Shown here: positions 63,653 through 64,000 of the stretch, piece by piece
Layout: each line of letters begins with the position of its first letter
Numbering within the stretch: position 1 is the stretch's first letter
Assembly: GCA_028023455.1 (NCBI GenBank)
Contig: JAQFVV010000275.1
Span: 808,001 to 872,000 of the forward strand
Length of the DNA stretch: 64,000 nucleotides
Direction of reading: 5' to 3'
Source of the DNA: Epiperipatus broadwayi
Taxonomy: Eukaryota > Onychophora > Udeonychophora > Euonychophora > Peripatidae
Program-made: the position numbers and the translations under genes
Notes under the pieces: generated by a model
What the model was told of the DNA's origin: nothing
The model's input: only the letters and a program-made list of their open reading frames with translations
Database searches by the model: none

Positions 63653-64000
63653 TGTAATGGACCGTAAAATGTACCGGGAGTCTACAGGGTGACATATTTA
63701 ATTAATTGATGCCCCAAATGTTTGGGTTGCCAAAATATGTAATGGACTGTAAAACCCTTTTAGGATAGTACATCCAGAGCCTTCTCTACTTACAGGTCCT
63801 ATTACTACTCGGGGTTCTAACTCAGTGTAGACATTTGCCTTTAACTCTGCTCAAGGATGGAATTAAATAGGATGGCAATAATGTGACCTCTATATAGATC
63901 CTTAATGGCTATTGCTAATAAAAAATTAAAATCTGTATGCATGTATAATAGCTATTCTGGTGAGTGAAGTATGAATGATGCTTGACAATCTAGAGACCAG
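63653..64000 (-). repeat. 5' LTR of the Gypsy-type element, 3' portion only
   Basis: In plus orientation starts TGTAATGGACC and matches 46190-46540 of the solo LTR with few changes. It continues beyond the window, so its length is not seen; about 2.2 kb is expected from the solo copy. Confidence 0.85.

Larger units (their letters stand above)
54760..64000 (-). mobile_element. Gypsy-type LTR retrotransposon, internally deleted and nested, runs off the window
   Basis: Minus-strand order from the right: 5' LTR (63653 to beyond 64000), primer-binding site (63647-63630), leader, gag-like ORF (59002-57320), integrase C-terminus (57195-56700), purine-rich tract, 3' LTR (56025-54760, truncated). Protease, reverse transcriptase, RNase H and the integrase core are missing, so it is non-autonomous. 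A separate plus-strand non-LTR element occupies about 59330-63262 within the leader. The integrase C-terminal style fits Ty3/Gypsy elements of arthropods. No envelope gene is visible. Confidence 0.75.

Overview
This is a window of nuclear DNA from an animal, most likely an invertebrate. It is strongly AT-rich, full of (AAT)n microsatellites, contains one 500-base scaffold gap (5002-5501), and is built largely from transposable elements. There is no bacterial-type operon, rRNA gene or CRISPR array. The element mix (Penelope-like, several non-LTR lineages, Ty3/Gypsy with 2.2-kb LTRs, piggyBac) fits metazoans; I cannot name the species.

Layout. 135-1137: near-perfect palindrome made of two head-to-head copies of a Penelope-like GIY-YIG endonuclease end. 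1138-8160: AT-rich sequence without genes, with a non-LTR 3' end and (AAT)n tracts around the gap. 8160-9400: decayed piggyBac transposase with a tRNA-like sequence inside it. 9494-9795: a 151-bp tandem duplication. 9892-26291: a mosaic of truncated non-LTR retrotransposons, most bounded on both sides by (AAT)n. It includes a 2.66-kb tandem duplication carrying two intact 592-aa reverse transcriptase ORFs (minus strand), a decayed EN-RT element (16.4-21.2 kb, plus), further 3' ends, and a third, broken copy of the duplicated family (24.86-26.24 kb, plus). 26.3-33.5 kb: mostly featureless AT-rich sequence with direct repeats. 33.5-36.7 kb and 42.9-46.2 kb: two RTE-like elements on the minus strand, the second fairly recent but disabled. 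38.1-41.3 kb: a decayed EN-RT element on the plus strand, itself hit by a fold-back repeat with an 11-bp target duplication. 46190-48370: solo Gypsy-type LTR. 54760 to beyond 64000: a Gypsy-type element on the minus strand with truncated 3' LTR, integrase C-terminus, a gag-like coiled-coil ORF, a leader, a tRNA primer-binding site and the start of its 5' LTR. A nearly intact L1/Tx1-like non-LTR element (about 59.33-63.26 kb, plus) is nested in the leader.

Host gene. Between 24.5 and 52.1 kb several short open segments on the plus strand are bounded by good splice signals (24555-24642, 26593-26668, 41933-42013, 48733-48792, 51676-51726, 51848-52062). The last three are phase-compatible and end in a predicted C-terminal membrane segment. 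I infer a host gene whose introns have been filled by mobile elements; I do not recognise the product.

The observations most worth following are the association of several non-LTR families with (AAT)n on both flanks and in both orientations, the iterated LTR-end/primer-binding-site repeats in the Gypsy leader, the Penelope palindrome, and the inferred host gene.
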